From CBDDRG01 sp051306415 (GTDB taxonomy: Bacteria > Pseudomonadota > Gammaproteobacteria > Pseudomonadales > Porticoccaceae): DNA of 7,783 bases. The stretch lies in contig JBPPNE010000119.1 in assembly GCA_051306415.1 (NCBI GenBank), positions 1 to 7,783 of the forward strand, in the 5' to 3' direction. Positions 1-5,404 of this stretch are shown one piece after another. Position 1 is the stretch's first letter, and each line of letters begins with the position of its first letter. The position numbers and the translations under genes were made by a program. The notes below the pieces were generated by a model that ran no database searches, was not told the origin of the DNA, and saw only the letters and a program-made list of their open reading frames with translations.

Positions 1-738
1 ACCCTGGACGTCGGCGAGCATCTCGAAGTGATCCGCGTCTGCGTCGAGCAGTCGGCGGGGCGGTTGCCGATCATTGCCGGCACCGGTGCCAACAGCACGG
101 CGGAGGCCATCGAGTTGACCGGGAGCGCTAAAGACAGTGGCGCGGACGCCTGCCTGTTGGTGGTGCCCTACTACAACAAGCCCACGCAGGAGGGGTTATA
201 CCGGCATTTCCTCGCGCTTGCCGAGGCGGTCGACATCCCCCAGATTCTCTACAATGTCCCCGCGCGCACGGCTTGCGACCTGTTGCCGGAGACGGTTCTC
301 CGCCTCGCGGAGGTGCCGCGCATTGTCGGTATCAAGGAAGCTACCGGTGATCTGGTTCGTGCTCGCGCGCTGATTGCCGCTGCCCCGCCCAATTTTGCGA
401 TTTATTCCGGCGATGATCCGACCGCGGTGGAATTGATTCTGCTGGGCGGCAAGGGCAATATCTCGGTCACCGCCAACGTAGTTCCGCGTCTGATGCATGA
501 GCTCTGCGTGGCAGCACTCGCCTGGGAAGCTGACCGTGCGCGGGCAGTCAATCACCGGCTCGAGCCTCTGCACCGGGCGTTATTTGTCGAATCAAACCCC
601 ATTCCGGTGAAGTGGGCGGTCGCGGCGATGGGACTGATGAATCAGGACGCCATTCGTCTGCCGCTGACCCCGCTCTCTGAGGCCTTGCGGCCGCAGGTGG
701 GTGATGCGATGGTGGAGGCGGGCGTTGCCCTGCGCTGA
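1..738 (+). CDS. dapA: 4-hydroxy-tetrahydrodipicolinate synthase, 3' part
   Basis: DapA is a cytoplasmic TIM-barrel lyase that condenses pyruvate with aspartate semialdehyde, the first committed step to diaminopimelate and lysine. The reading frame is open from base 1 and lacks roughly the first 50 residues of a ~292-residue enzyme; 245 codons remain. Family motifs seen in order are IIAGTGANST, VVPYYNKPTQEG (the active-site tyrosine of the PYYN motif), ILYNVPARTACDLLPETV (catalytic YNVP tyrosine and the following arginine), GIKEATGDL (the Schiff-base lysine), YSGDDPTA, GNISVTANV and the C-terminal FVESNPIPVKWA. Every catalytic position that falls inside the window is intact. The gene is followed after 155 nt by bamC, its usual neighbour in gammaproteobacteria (bamC was once called dapX for this reason). 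The identification is secure; only the 5' end and its promoter are missing. Confidence 0.97.
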   Translation, partial: TLDVGEHLEVIRVCVEQSAGRLPIIAGTGANSTAEAIELTGSAKDSGADACLLVVPYYNKPTQEGLYRHFLALAEAVDIPQILYNVPARTACDLLPETVLRLAEVPRIVGIKEATGDLVRARALIAAAPPNFAIYSGDDPTAVELILLGGKGNISVTANVVPRLMHELCVAALAWEADRARAVNHRLEPLHRALFVESNPIPVKWAVAAMGLMNQDAIRLPLTPLSEALRPQVGDAMVEAGVALR

Positions 739-744
739 ATGTTG

Positions 745-773
745 CCGGCTTGAGCCGGATCACCCGCGGGTGA
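745..773. repeat. Two adjacent dyads between dapA and bamC
   Basis: A hairpin with 5-bp arms and a TTGA loop (CCGGC at 745-749, GCCGG at 754-758) is followed at once by a perfect 14-bp palindrome, TCACCCGCGGGTGA (760-773). No T-run follows, so this does not look like an intrinsic terminator. It lies just after the dapA stop codon. It could be an mRNA-stabilising or processing structure, or a protein-binding site. The symmetry is seen directly; any function is a guess. Confidence 0.4.
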
Positions 774-893
774 GATTGCCGATGGAACTGAAACTTTTGC
801 GCCCAGATCGACCCTAATGCAGGGCCAGATCGAAGTACCCCAATGACTTGTTGACTGACTCGTTGACGATCCTCCCGTGGAGAAGCTGTTGAT

Positions 894-1940
894 ATGAAAA
901 TCCCAGTCGCACTCATGATCCTCGCGGTTGCTTTGGGCCTCAGTGGCTGCGGCATGGTTAGCGAAAAAGGCACGTTCCGCGACCGCACCCACGATTACCT
1001 GAAGGCGGAGGAGGCGCCTCCGCTGACGTTGCCAGAGGGTGTGCGCGCCGATGCGCTGGGGCAGATTTACGTGGTTCCGCCGATCCCGGAGACCTCGTTG
1101 CTCGATGAAACGACCGAAACCCCGCGGCCACAGCCGTTGTCTACCAACGTGCTGGAGGAGGAGGTCAAGATCCAGTCCCTCAATGGCCAGCGCTGGATCC
1201 TGATCAACCGCTCGCCGAGCGAAGCCTGGCCACGCGTGCGCAATATCCTCAACACCAACGGCGTGCCCACCAGCTTGGCCAATGCCACCTCCGGCGTTGT
1301 CGAGACCGTATGGATACAGTTTGAGGACGATCCGGCGAACGATCATCGCTATCGCTTCAGTATCGAGCAGGGGATTCAGCCCGATAGCACCGAGATCCGT
1401 ATCCTGCACGCGAGCAAGCCACACACCGACATTGAGGCAGAATGGCCGGGAAACTCGACGAGCGACGAGCGTGAAGCCAGCATGGCACAGATTCTCGCCA
1501 GCGCGCTGGCGGGTGAAAGTTCTGGCGGTACGGTATCGCTGCTCGCCCAGTCCATCGGCAGTGGTTCGAAGGTGGAGATTGTCGCGCCGAAGGAGGCCGA
1601 TCCCTACATCGAAATGCGGCTCGACTACGATCGCTCTTGGGCGTCTGTCGGTTATTCGGTGACTCGCCAGGGCTTTACTGTCGTTGACCAGGATCGCTCC
1701 GCCGGCGTGCTCTATGTCAACTATCGTGGCGAGGGTGAAGAGGAGGATAATCCCGGATTCTTCAGGCGCCTGCTGGGCGCCAAGAGCGCCGACGAGGCGC
1801 GTTTGGAGGTGAATTATCAAGTGCGGGTGGTCAAGGGTACTAGCGGGGTGGAGGTGCGCGTGCTGAATGCGGAGGACGGCGTACTCGAACGCACCGAGGC
1901 GCTGCGGCTGTTGAAGAAAATTCGCGCCAACCTGTCCTGA
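894..1940 (+). CDS. bamC: Outer membrane protein assembly factor BamC (lipoprotein)
   Basis: BamC is a lipoprotein subunit of the BAM complex, which folds beta-barrel proteins into the outer membrane. The 348-residue product matches the usual length (about 344 in E. coli). It begins with a signal peptide MKIPVALMILAVALG and lipobox LSGC with the acylated cysteine at residue 19; residue 20 is Gly, so no Asp inner-membrane retention signal is present. A Pro-rich, presumably extended segment follows (about 20-85), corresponding to the part of E. coli BamC that lies against BamD. Two globular halves come next, about 90-215 and 228-348, each fitting the helix-grip fold of the family (for example the segments around QRWILINRSPSEAWPRV and YIEMRLDYDRSWASVGYSV). 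The ATG at 894 has a GGAG 11 nt upstream. Position downstream of dapA supports the call. BamC sequences diverge strongly between genera, so the assignment rests on lipobox, length, organisation and context. Confidence 0.9.
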   Translation: MKIPVALMILAVALGLSGCGMVSEKGTFRDRTHDYLKAEEAPPLTLPEGVRADALGQIYVVPPIPETSLLDETTETPRPQPLSTNVLEEEVKIQSLNGQRWILINRSPSEAWPRVRNILNTNGVPTSLANATSGVVETVWIQFEDDPANDHRYRFSIEQGIQPDSTEIRILHASKPHTDIEAEWPGNSTSDEREASMAQILASALAGESSGGTVSLLAQSIGSGSKVEIVAPKEADPYIEMRLDYDRSWASVGYSVTRQGFTVVDQDRSAGVLYVNYRGEGEEEDNPGFFRRLLGAKSADEARLEVNYQVRVVKGTSGVEVRVLNAEDGVLERTEALRLLKKIRANLS

Positions 1941-1946
1941 TCAACC

Positions 1947-2708
1947 GTGCGTTTCGCGTCCCTCGGCAGTGGCAGCAAGGGCAATGGCACCTTGGTGGAG
2001 TGGCGGGATACCTGCCTCTTGGTCGACTGTGGTTTTTCGGTGCGTGAGACCGAGCGGCGCCTGCGTCGGCTTGGGCGCCGCCCCGATGAGCTAACAGCAA
2101 TTCTGGTGACCCACGAGCACGGCGACCATATTGGCGGGGTGATGCCGCTGGCGCGGCGGTATGACATTGCCGTGGTCATGAGCGCTGGTACCGCGCAGGC
2201 TGCCGGTATTGACGGCGGCAGGAATAAGCCTCGTCTCCTGGATGGGGATCGCGAGTTCTGTGTCGGCGAGCTTGGCGTAACCCCGGTGGCGGTGCCCCAT
2301 AACGCGCGCCAGCCGGTTCAGTATGTGTTTCGCAATGGGCGTCATACCCTGGGTTTGTTGACGGATCTCGGCTCCATCACGCCCAACGTAGTGGAGAGCT
2401 ACCAGCGTTGCGACGGGCTGCTGCTGGAGGCTAATCACGACGCCGCCCTGTTAGCCGATGGTATTTATCCGCCATCATTGAAGCAGCGTGTTGGTGGCCC
2501 TTGGGGCCATCTGAACAATGGTCAGGCGGCGGAATTTCTCGGCAGTATTGATAGAGGCCGCCTGCAAGCTCTGGTGCTCGGTCATATCAGTCAGCAAAAT
2601 AACCTCCCAGATCTGGTGGCGGCGGAAGTGGCGCCCTGGATCGCGGGAGTCAACCGGGTGTCATACGCCTGTCAGGACCAGGGGTTTTCCTGGTTGATCC
2701 TGGATTAG
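1947..2708 (+). CDS. MBL-fold metallo-hydrolase, YycJ/WalJ-like
   Basis: A 253-residue metallo-beta-lactamase-fold enzyme. The N-terminus MRFASLGSGSKGNGTLVE and the metal-binding motif THEHGDH (H56, H58, D60, H61) are clear. Further likely ligands are H118 (AVPHNA), D140 (LLTDLG) and H212 in LVLGHISQQNN, which resembles the HLS..NN signature of the YycJ/WalJ subgroup. Some members of that subgroup are reported as nucleases (5'-3' exonuclease activity); others are uncharacterised, so the substrate here is unknown. There is no signal peptide, so it is probably cytoplasmic. It starts with GTG only 6 nt after the bamC stop and has no convincing Shine-Dalgarno sequence, which suggests translational coupling to bamC. 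The bamC - MBL - purC order is shared with Pseudomonas-type genomes. Fold and metal site are secure; the biological role is not. Confidence 0.92.
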   Translation: MRFASLGSGSKGNGTLVEWRDTCLLVDCGFSVRETERRLRRLGRRPDELTAILVTHEHGDHIGGVMPLARRYDIAVVMSAGTAQAAGIDGGRNKPRLLDGDREFCVGELGVTPVAVPHNARQPVQYVFRNGRHTLGLLTDLGSITPNVVESYQRCDGLLLEANHDAALLADGIYPPSLKQRVGGPWGHLNNGQAAEFLGSIDRGRLQALVLGHISQQNNLPDLVAAEVAPWIAGVNRVSYACQDQGFSWLILD

Positions 2709-2739
2709 GCCAATTCGCCAATATCGGTGGCGGCAAAAT

Positions 2740-2746
2740 AAGGTGG
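2740..2746 (+). promoter_or_regulatory. Shine-Dalgarno sequence that sets the purC start
   Basis: AAGGTGG ends 8 nt before the ATG at 2755. An in-frame GTG at 2743 lies inside this motif and would have no ribosome site of its own, so 2755 is the better start. A 5-bp hairpin (CGCCA 2716-2720, TGGCG 2728-2732) lies just upstream. Confidence 0.7.
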
Positions 2747-2754
2747 GTATTGGT

Positions 2755-3468
2755 ATGGAAAAGCGCGCGGAACTCTACAAGGGCAAAGCCAAGTCCGTTT
2801 ATCTCACCGATGACCCAGAACGGCTGATCCTGTGGTTTCGCGATGATACTTCCGCCTTTGACGGCAAGCGCATTGAGCAACTGGATCGCAAGGGCATGGT
2901 CAACAACAAATTCAATGCCTACATCATGGGAAAGCTCACGACCGCGGGGATCCCCACTCACTTCATATCGCTACTCTCGCCCCAGGAATCGCTGGTCAAG
3001 CGGTTGGCGATGATCCCTGTTGAGTGTGTGGTGCGCAATATCGCGGCAGGCAGCATGTGCCGGCGCCTCGGTGTGTCGGAGGGTATTGATCTCAATCCGC
3101 CGACATTCGAGTTTTTTCTGAAGAACGATGCGCTCGGGGATCCCATGATCAACGATTACCATATCGAATCCTTCCGCTGGGCGACGGCAGAGCACGTCGC
3201 CAGCATGAAAGCGCTGTCCTTTGCGGTCAATGACATCCTGAAGACGCTGTTCAAAGCGGGCAATCTGCTGTTGGTGGATTTCAAGCTGGAGTTTGGTCTG
3301 GTTAAAGGCGAGGTTGTGCTCGGTGATGAGTTTACTCCCGATGGCTGCCGTCTTTGGGACGCGGATACGCGCGAGAAACTCGACAAGGATCGCTTTCGCC
3401 AGAATCTGGGCAATGTTGTCGAATCCTATGAAATTGTCGGCCATCGCCTGCGTATCAAGTTCGATTGA
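2755..3468 (+). CDS. purC: Phosphoribosylaminoimidazole-succinocarboxamide synthase (SAICAR synthetase)
   Basis: PurC joins CAIR and L-aspartate using ATP to give SAICAR in de novo purine synthesis, in the cytoplasm. From the chosen ATG the protein has 237 residues, the normal size for the short bacterial form, and begins MEKRAELYKGKAKSVY like its Pseudomonas counterparts. Motifs visible are the nucleotide-binding GKAKSVY loop (10-16), RDDTSAFDG (29-37), NNKFNA, IPVECVVRNIAAGS (87-100), LLVDFKLEFG (172-181) and the DEFTPDGCRLWD block near the C-terminus; no key residue seems lost. It follows the MBL-fold gene by 46 nt with no terminator between, so it is probably the last gene of the dapA-bamC operon. 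A weak terminator-like hairpin lies just downstream. Identification is secure. Confidence 0.98.
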   Translation: MEKRAELYKGKAKSVYLTDDPERLILWFRDDTSAFDGKRIEQLDRKGMVNNKFNAYIMGKLTTAGIPTHFISLLSPQESLVKRLAMIPVECVVRNIAAGSMCRRLGVSEGIDLNPPTFEFFLKNDALGDPMINDYHIESFRWATAEHVASMKALSFAVNDILKTLFKAGNLLLVDFKLEFGLVKGEVVLGDEFTPDGCRLWDADTREKLDKDRFRQNLGNVVESYEIVGHRLRIKFD

Positions 3469-3488
3469 GACGCCGGTTTTGAATTTGG

Positions 3489-3516
3489 AGGGCTGCCGGG
3501 CGCCATCGGTAGCTCT
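3489..3516 (+). terminator. Possible weak intrinsic terminator after purC
   Basis: A hairpin begins 20 nt after the purC stop. Its arms are 3489-3498 and 3507-3516, with ten pairs of which two are G-U, and its loop is 8 nt. The following bases, ATTTCCTGT, form only a poor T-tract. The stem is reasonable, but the weak tract leaves termination uncertain. Confidence 0.35.
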
Positions 3517-3730
3517 ATTTCCTGTCGCGGCGGCCTCGCGCGGGTGGCTGGTTCGATTTTGATGCGCTGCAGTTGGAGTCACCGCGCTAGTTATCGGTAT
3601 CTGTGGCGAGCAATGCGCAAATGGGCGGCCTATGTTGGTGCATTGTGATCGTCAGTATGGAGCGCCAAGAAATCGACACCGGGTAATTTGTCCACAATTA
3701 GGGCACCTATCTAACGCCTCTGTTTCGAAT

Positions 3731-3828
3731 GCACTGTAACTCATTGATTTTTAAATTTTGAAACGCTATATAATTGATTTAAAAAGATAATTTTTTTTGG
3801 CCAAAAAATAACCATTCTGTTACAGCGC
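3731..3828. repeat. Inverted repeat bracketing the A+T-rich block
   Basis: GCACTGTAAC (3731-3740) and GTTACAGCGC (3819-3828) are inverted copies, 9 of 10 positions matching with a perfect 7-bp core. They enclose 78 nt of mostly A and T. Inside are a direct repeat ATTGATTT at 3743-3750 and 3773-3780, spaced 30 bp (about three helical turns), and a perfect 16-bp palindrome centred on GGCC at 3793-3808. In 3741-3820, 64 of 80 bases are A or T. Direct A+T-rich repeats are common in unwinding elements; the bracketing arms could be protein sites. Confidence 0.5.
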
Positions 3829-3864
3829 CATGGTTCTAATGGGTTTGGCGGGTTTTTCGAGATC

Positions 3865-3899
3865 TAATCCACAAAGTTATCCACAGAATCTGTGGGTAA
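3865..3899. promoter_or_regulatory. DnaA-box cluster
   Basis: Three boxes sit close together: a direct pair at 3865-3873 and 3877-3885 with 12-bp periodicity, and an inverted one at 3891-3899. The second and third form a dyad, TTATCCACAGA and TCTGTGGGTAA around one central base (3877-3899), with one mismatched pair. Similar face-to-face boxes occur in gammaproteobacterial origins. The nearest gene ends at 3938, so this is not a promoter-proximal position for any visible gene. Confidence 0.6.
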
Positions 3900-3937
3900 T
3901 CTCTGGGCTCTGGTTTAGGACTCCCAAGCCGCTGCCG

Positions 3938-4399
3938 TCAGCCGCAGTGTTTCGGCAAGCGTACCGAGTCGACCTGGTCAGCAAGGGTTTTGGCGTCCTT
4001 GCAATCGAGGTGATCATTATTGGACAGATCGACGGTGGCGAGATTGGGCAGCATTAACAGCGGTTGAATCCCGTTGAGGTCATTGTCGGCCAGGTTCAAG
4101 TTGGCCAATGCGGAAAAAATTTCCAATCCCTCAAGATTCCCGATTTCCGCGTGGGTACAAATGAGGTGGGTGAGATCGCCGGCGCGGCTGATTTTCTGAT
4201 CGGCAATAGTTTGCTCGACGCATCCGCGCAGGGCGGCGTCGACAATCCGGTAATCCGTGAACAGGGTTGGCGGCTTGTACACCGGCTGCTCATTGACTGT
4301 GAAGATGTAGCGATCACAGCCGCCCAGCAGGGTGGCGACCAGGATGGCGGGCAGAAGTGATCGGCGGCTGACGGCCCGGTAGGTGAGGGGGGATTTCAT
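3938..4399 (-). CDS. Small leucine-rich-repeat lipoprotein, function unknown
   Basis: A 153-residue predicted lipoprotein. The ATG at 4399 is chosen because it gives a proper signal peptide (two arginines at 12-13, then LLPAILVATLLGGC with the lipobox cysteine at 28) and has GGAAAG 7 nt upstream; an upstream in-frame ATG at 4492 would only add an unrelated tail. Residue 29 is Asp, the E. coli +2 signal for inner-membrane retention, though that rule is not universal. The mature part has a region of about 60 residues with no recognised motif (DRYIFTVNEQPVYKPP at its start), then about two leucine-rich repeats (near 88-132, with LANLNLADNDL and LATVDLSNND). Four further cysteines (60, 81, 132, 152) could pair in the periplasm. 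Such repeats usually mediate protein contacts; no enzyme motif is present. It stands alone, divergent from rsmJ and convergent with purC. Confidence 0.8.
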   Translation of the reverse strand: MKSPLTYRAVSRRSLLPAILVATLLGGCDRYIFTVNEQPVYKPPTLFTDYRIVDAALRGCVEQTIADQKISRAGDLTHLICTHAEIGNLEGLEIFSALANLNLADNDLNGIQPLLMLPNLATVDLSNNDHLDCKDAKTLADQVDSVRLPKHCG

Positions 4400-4428
4400 G
4401 GTGGGATCTTTCCGATTGAGTAGCGGGC

Positions 4429-4434
4429 ATTCTA
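4429..4434 (-). promoter_or_regulatory. Possible -10 box for the lipoprotein gene
   Basis: TAGAAT on the minus strand lies 30 nt before the ATG at 4399, a good match to TATAAT. No convincing -35 hexamer is seen at the right distance. The -35 zone falls within the inverted repeat at 4437-4471, so a repressor or activator site is possible. Confidence 0.3.
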
Positions 4435-4436
4435 AT

Positions 4437-4490
4437 CCCGCCGTTGAGTCGGGGCCATTAATAACGGCGGGCGCGGTGGGTGATATCACC
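4437..4490. repeat. Two dyads in the lipoprotein/rsmJ divergent region
   Basis: A perfect 9-bp inverted repeat (CCCGCCGTT 4437-4445, AACGGCGGG 4463-4471, 17 nt between) is followed by a perfect 12-bp palindrome GGTGATATCACC (4479-4490). Both lie in the 177-nt gap between two divergent genes, where operators are expected. The symmetry is seen; regulation is inference. Confidence 0.4.
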
Positions 4491-4576
4491 ACTGCTTACC
4501 CGGCTGCTCGCACCGATGGTTCGCCAATGCAAACCGCGTGGTTCGTCAACCGCCCACCATTCGTGATCAGGATGCC

Positions 4577-5371
4577 ATGTCACTGCTTGCGGTGATAGCA
4601 AACGCCGCGAACCAGCGAGAGGCTCGGCATCTGGCGGAACTGCTGGGCTTGCCGCTCGTCGGCAGTGATTGCTGTGAGGAGCACGATTTCACCCTGGCGC
4701 TGGAATGGGGTGAGCTCGGTCTCGGGATTCGCCAGACTGGCGCGCGCGCATCAGGCCTGGTGCGTTGTGATTTCGCTCGCGGGCAACTCGCCCATCGCCG
4801 TCTTTACGGTGGCGGCACAGGTCAGGCTATTGCGCGCGCTGTCGGCATCAGCGGGACATTCAGGCCGCTGGTTGCGGATCTCACCGCCGGTCTTGGTCGC
4901 GATGGCTTTGTGCTCGCGAGTCTCGGTGCGCGCGTGGTGCTGGTCGAACGACATCTCGTCGTGGGTGCGTTGCTCGCGGATGGCCTCGGGCGAGCCTACC
5001 GTGAAGCGGAGCAGGATCCCGATCTACTGGCGATAATGGCACGTATCGCCTTGGTGGTGGAGGATGGTCGCGACTGGCTGGCCACCCGCGCCGATGCGGA
5101 TCGGCCGGATGTTGTCTATTTGGATCCGATGTTCCCCGAGCGCACCAAGAGTGCTCTGGTGAAGAAGGAGATGGCCATTTTCCACAGCCTGGTGGGTATG
5201 GACGACGATGCCGGTGAGTTACTGCTCGTCGCTCTCGCACACGCCCGCTATCGGGTCGTCGTCAAGCGGCCGCGCCATGCGCCACCCCTGGGCGGGCGAG
5301 AACCCAGCCATCGGCTGGCGGGCAAATCCACCCGGTTCGATATTTATGTGGTGAAAAAAATACCGCGGTAA
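4577..5371 (+). CDS. rsmJ: 16S rRNA (guanine1516-N2)-methyltransferase
   Basis: RsmJ transfers a methyl group from S-adenosylmethionine to N2 of G1516 of 16S rRNA in the small ribosomal subunit. The 264-residue protein agrees with the family (about 250 in E. coli). Its N-terminal part carries the RsmJ-specific stretch LVRCDFARGQLAHRR and YGGGTGQAIARAVGI. The Rossmann core follows: SAM motif I DLTAGLGRDGFVLASLG (101-117), an acidic motif VLVER (121-125), the catalytic-type loop YLDPMFPERTKSALVKKEM (181-199), VVVKRPRHAPPL and RFDIY (253-257). The ATG at 4577 is preferred to an in-frame GTG at 4538 because it is preceded by AGGA and gives the expected N-terminal length, although the spacing of 4 nt is short. 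It is monocistronic here, divergent from the lipoprotein gene and convergent with the symporter gene. Confidence 0.96.
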   Translation: MSLLAVIANAANQREARHLAELLGLPLVGSDCCEEHDFTLALEWGELGLGIRQTGARASGLVRCDFARGQLAHRRLYGGGTGQAIARAVGISGTFRPLVADLTAGLGRDGFVLASLGARVVLVERHLVVGALLADGLGRAYREAEQDPDLLAIMARIALVVEDGRDWLATRADADRPDVVYLDPMFPERTKSALVKKEMAIFHSLVGMDDDAGELLLVALAHARYRVVVKRPRHAPPLGGREPSHRLAGKSTRFDIYVVKKIPR

Positions 5372-5388
5372 CTCTCAGGGTCACGCGG
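5354..5388 (-). terminator. Intrinsic terminator of the symporter gene, overlapping the rsmJ end
   Basis: Read on the minus strand, CCGCGTGAC (5388-5380) pairs with GTTACCGCGG (5372-5363) through nine pairs, one of them G-U, with a single bulged C and a 7-nt loop. TA and then seven Ts (5360-5354) follow. This lies 17 nt beyond the symporter stop. On the plus strand there is no T-run, so it works for one direction only. The bases also encode the last residues and stop codon of rsmJ. Confidence 0.65.
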
Positions 5389-5404
5389 ATAGTGCGGACA
5401 GTCG

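Larger units (their letters stand above)
3688..3899. other. Origin-like element: A+T-rich block with DnaA boxes
   Basis: Four matches to the DnaA-box consensus TTATCCACA occur in about 210 nt: TTGTCCACA (3688-3696, one mismatch), TAATCCACA (3865-3873, one mismatch), TTATCCACA (3877-3885, perfect) and, inverted, TTACCCACA (3899 back to 3891, one mismatch). Between the first and the others lies a block of 80% A+T, the composition expected of a DNA-unwinding element, in a GC-rich genome. Unwinding block next to clustered DnaA boxes is the architecture of bacterial oriC. Against a chromosomal origin: no dnaA, rpmH, mnmG or parAB is visible, flanking genes converge on it, few GATC sites are present and only one box is perfect. 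It may instead be a DnaA-titrating or regulatory site, or a relic. The sequence signals are seen directly; the origin role is inference. Confidence 0.45.
3469..3937. other. 469-nt gene-free region between convergent genes
   Basis: No credible coding sequence or tRNA was found on either strand between the purC stop and the lipoprotein stop. The region holds a possible terminator (3489-3516), a solitary DnaA-like box (TTGTCCACA, 3688-3696), an A+T-rich block (3741-3820) flanked by inverted repeats, and a DnaA-box cluster (3865-3899), each listed separately. The part from about 3540 to 3680 shows nothing I can name. On the minus strand a weak 6-bp inverted repeat (3810-3815 with 3830-3835) followed by a T-run could help end the lipoprotein transcript. 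Confidence 0.8.

Noticed and set aside
642..1820. A 392-codon open frame on the minus strand opposite bamC
   Set aside because: It is antisense to a well-supported lipoprotein gene, has no recognisable domain, and long antisense frames are common in GC-rich DNA.
2971..3582. A 203-codon minus-strand frame opposite purC
   Set aside because: It mirrors a highly conserved gene, shows no family motif and no ribosome site was evident.
3791..3808. T-run with GGCC and A-run as a bidirectional terminator
   Set aside because: The palindrome has only a GGCC core and no loop, so it would not form a stable terminator hairpin; it fits better as part of the A+T-rich element.
3830..4057. A 75-codon plus-strand frame in the origin-like region
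   Set aside because: It overlaps the DnaA-box cluster and the end of the lipoprotein gene, and its composition is unlike a protein.
4538..4576. Longer rsmJ start at GTG 4538
   Set aside because: The extra 13 residues do not fit the family N-terminus and the ATG at 4577 has its own AGGA.
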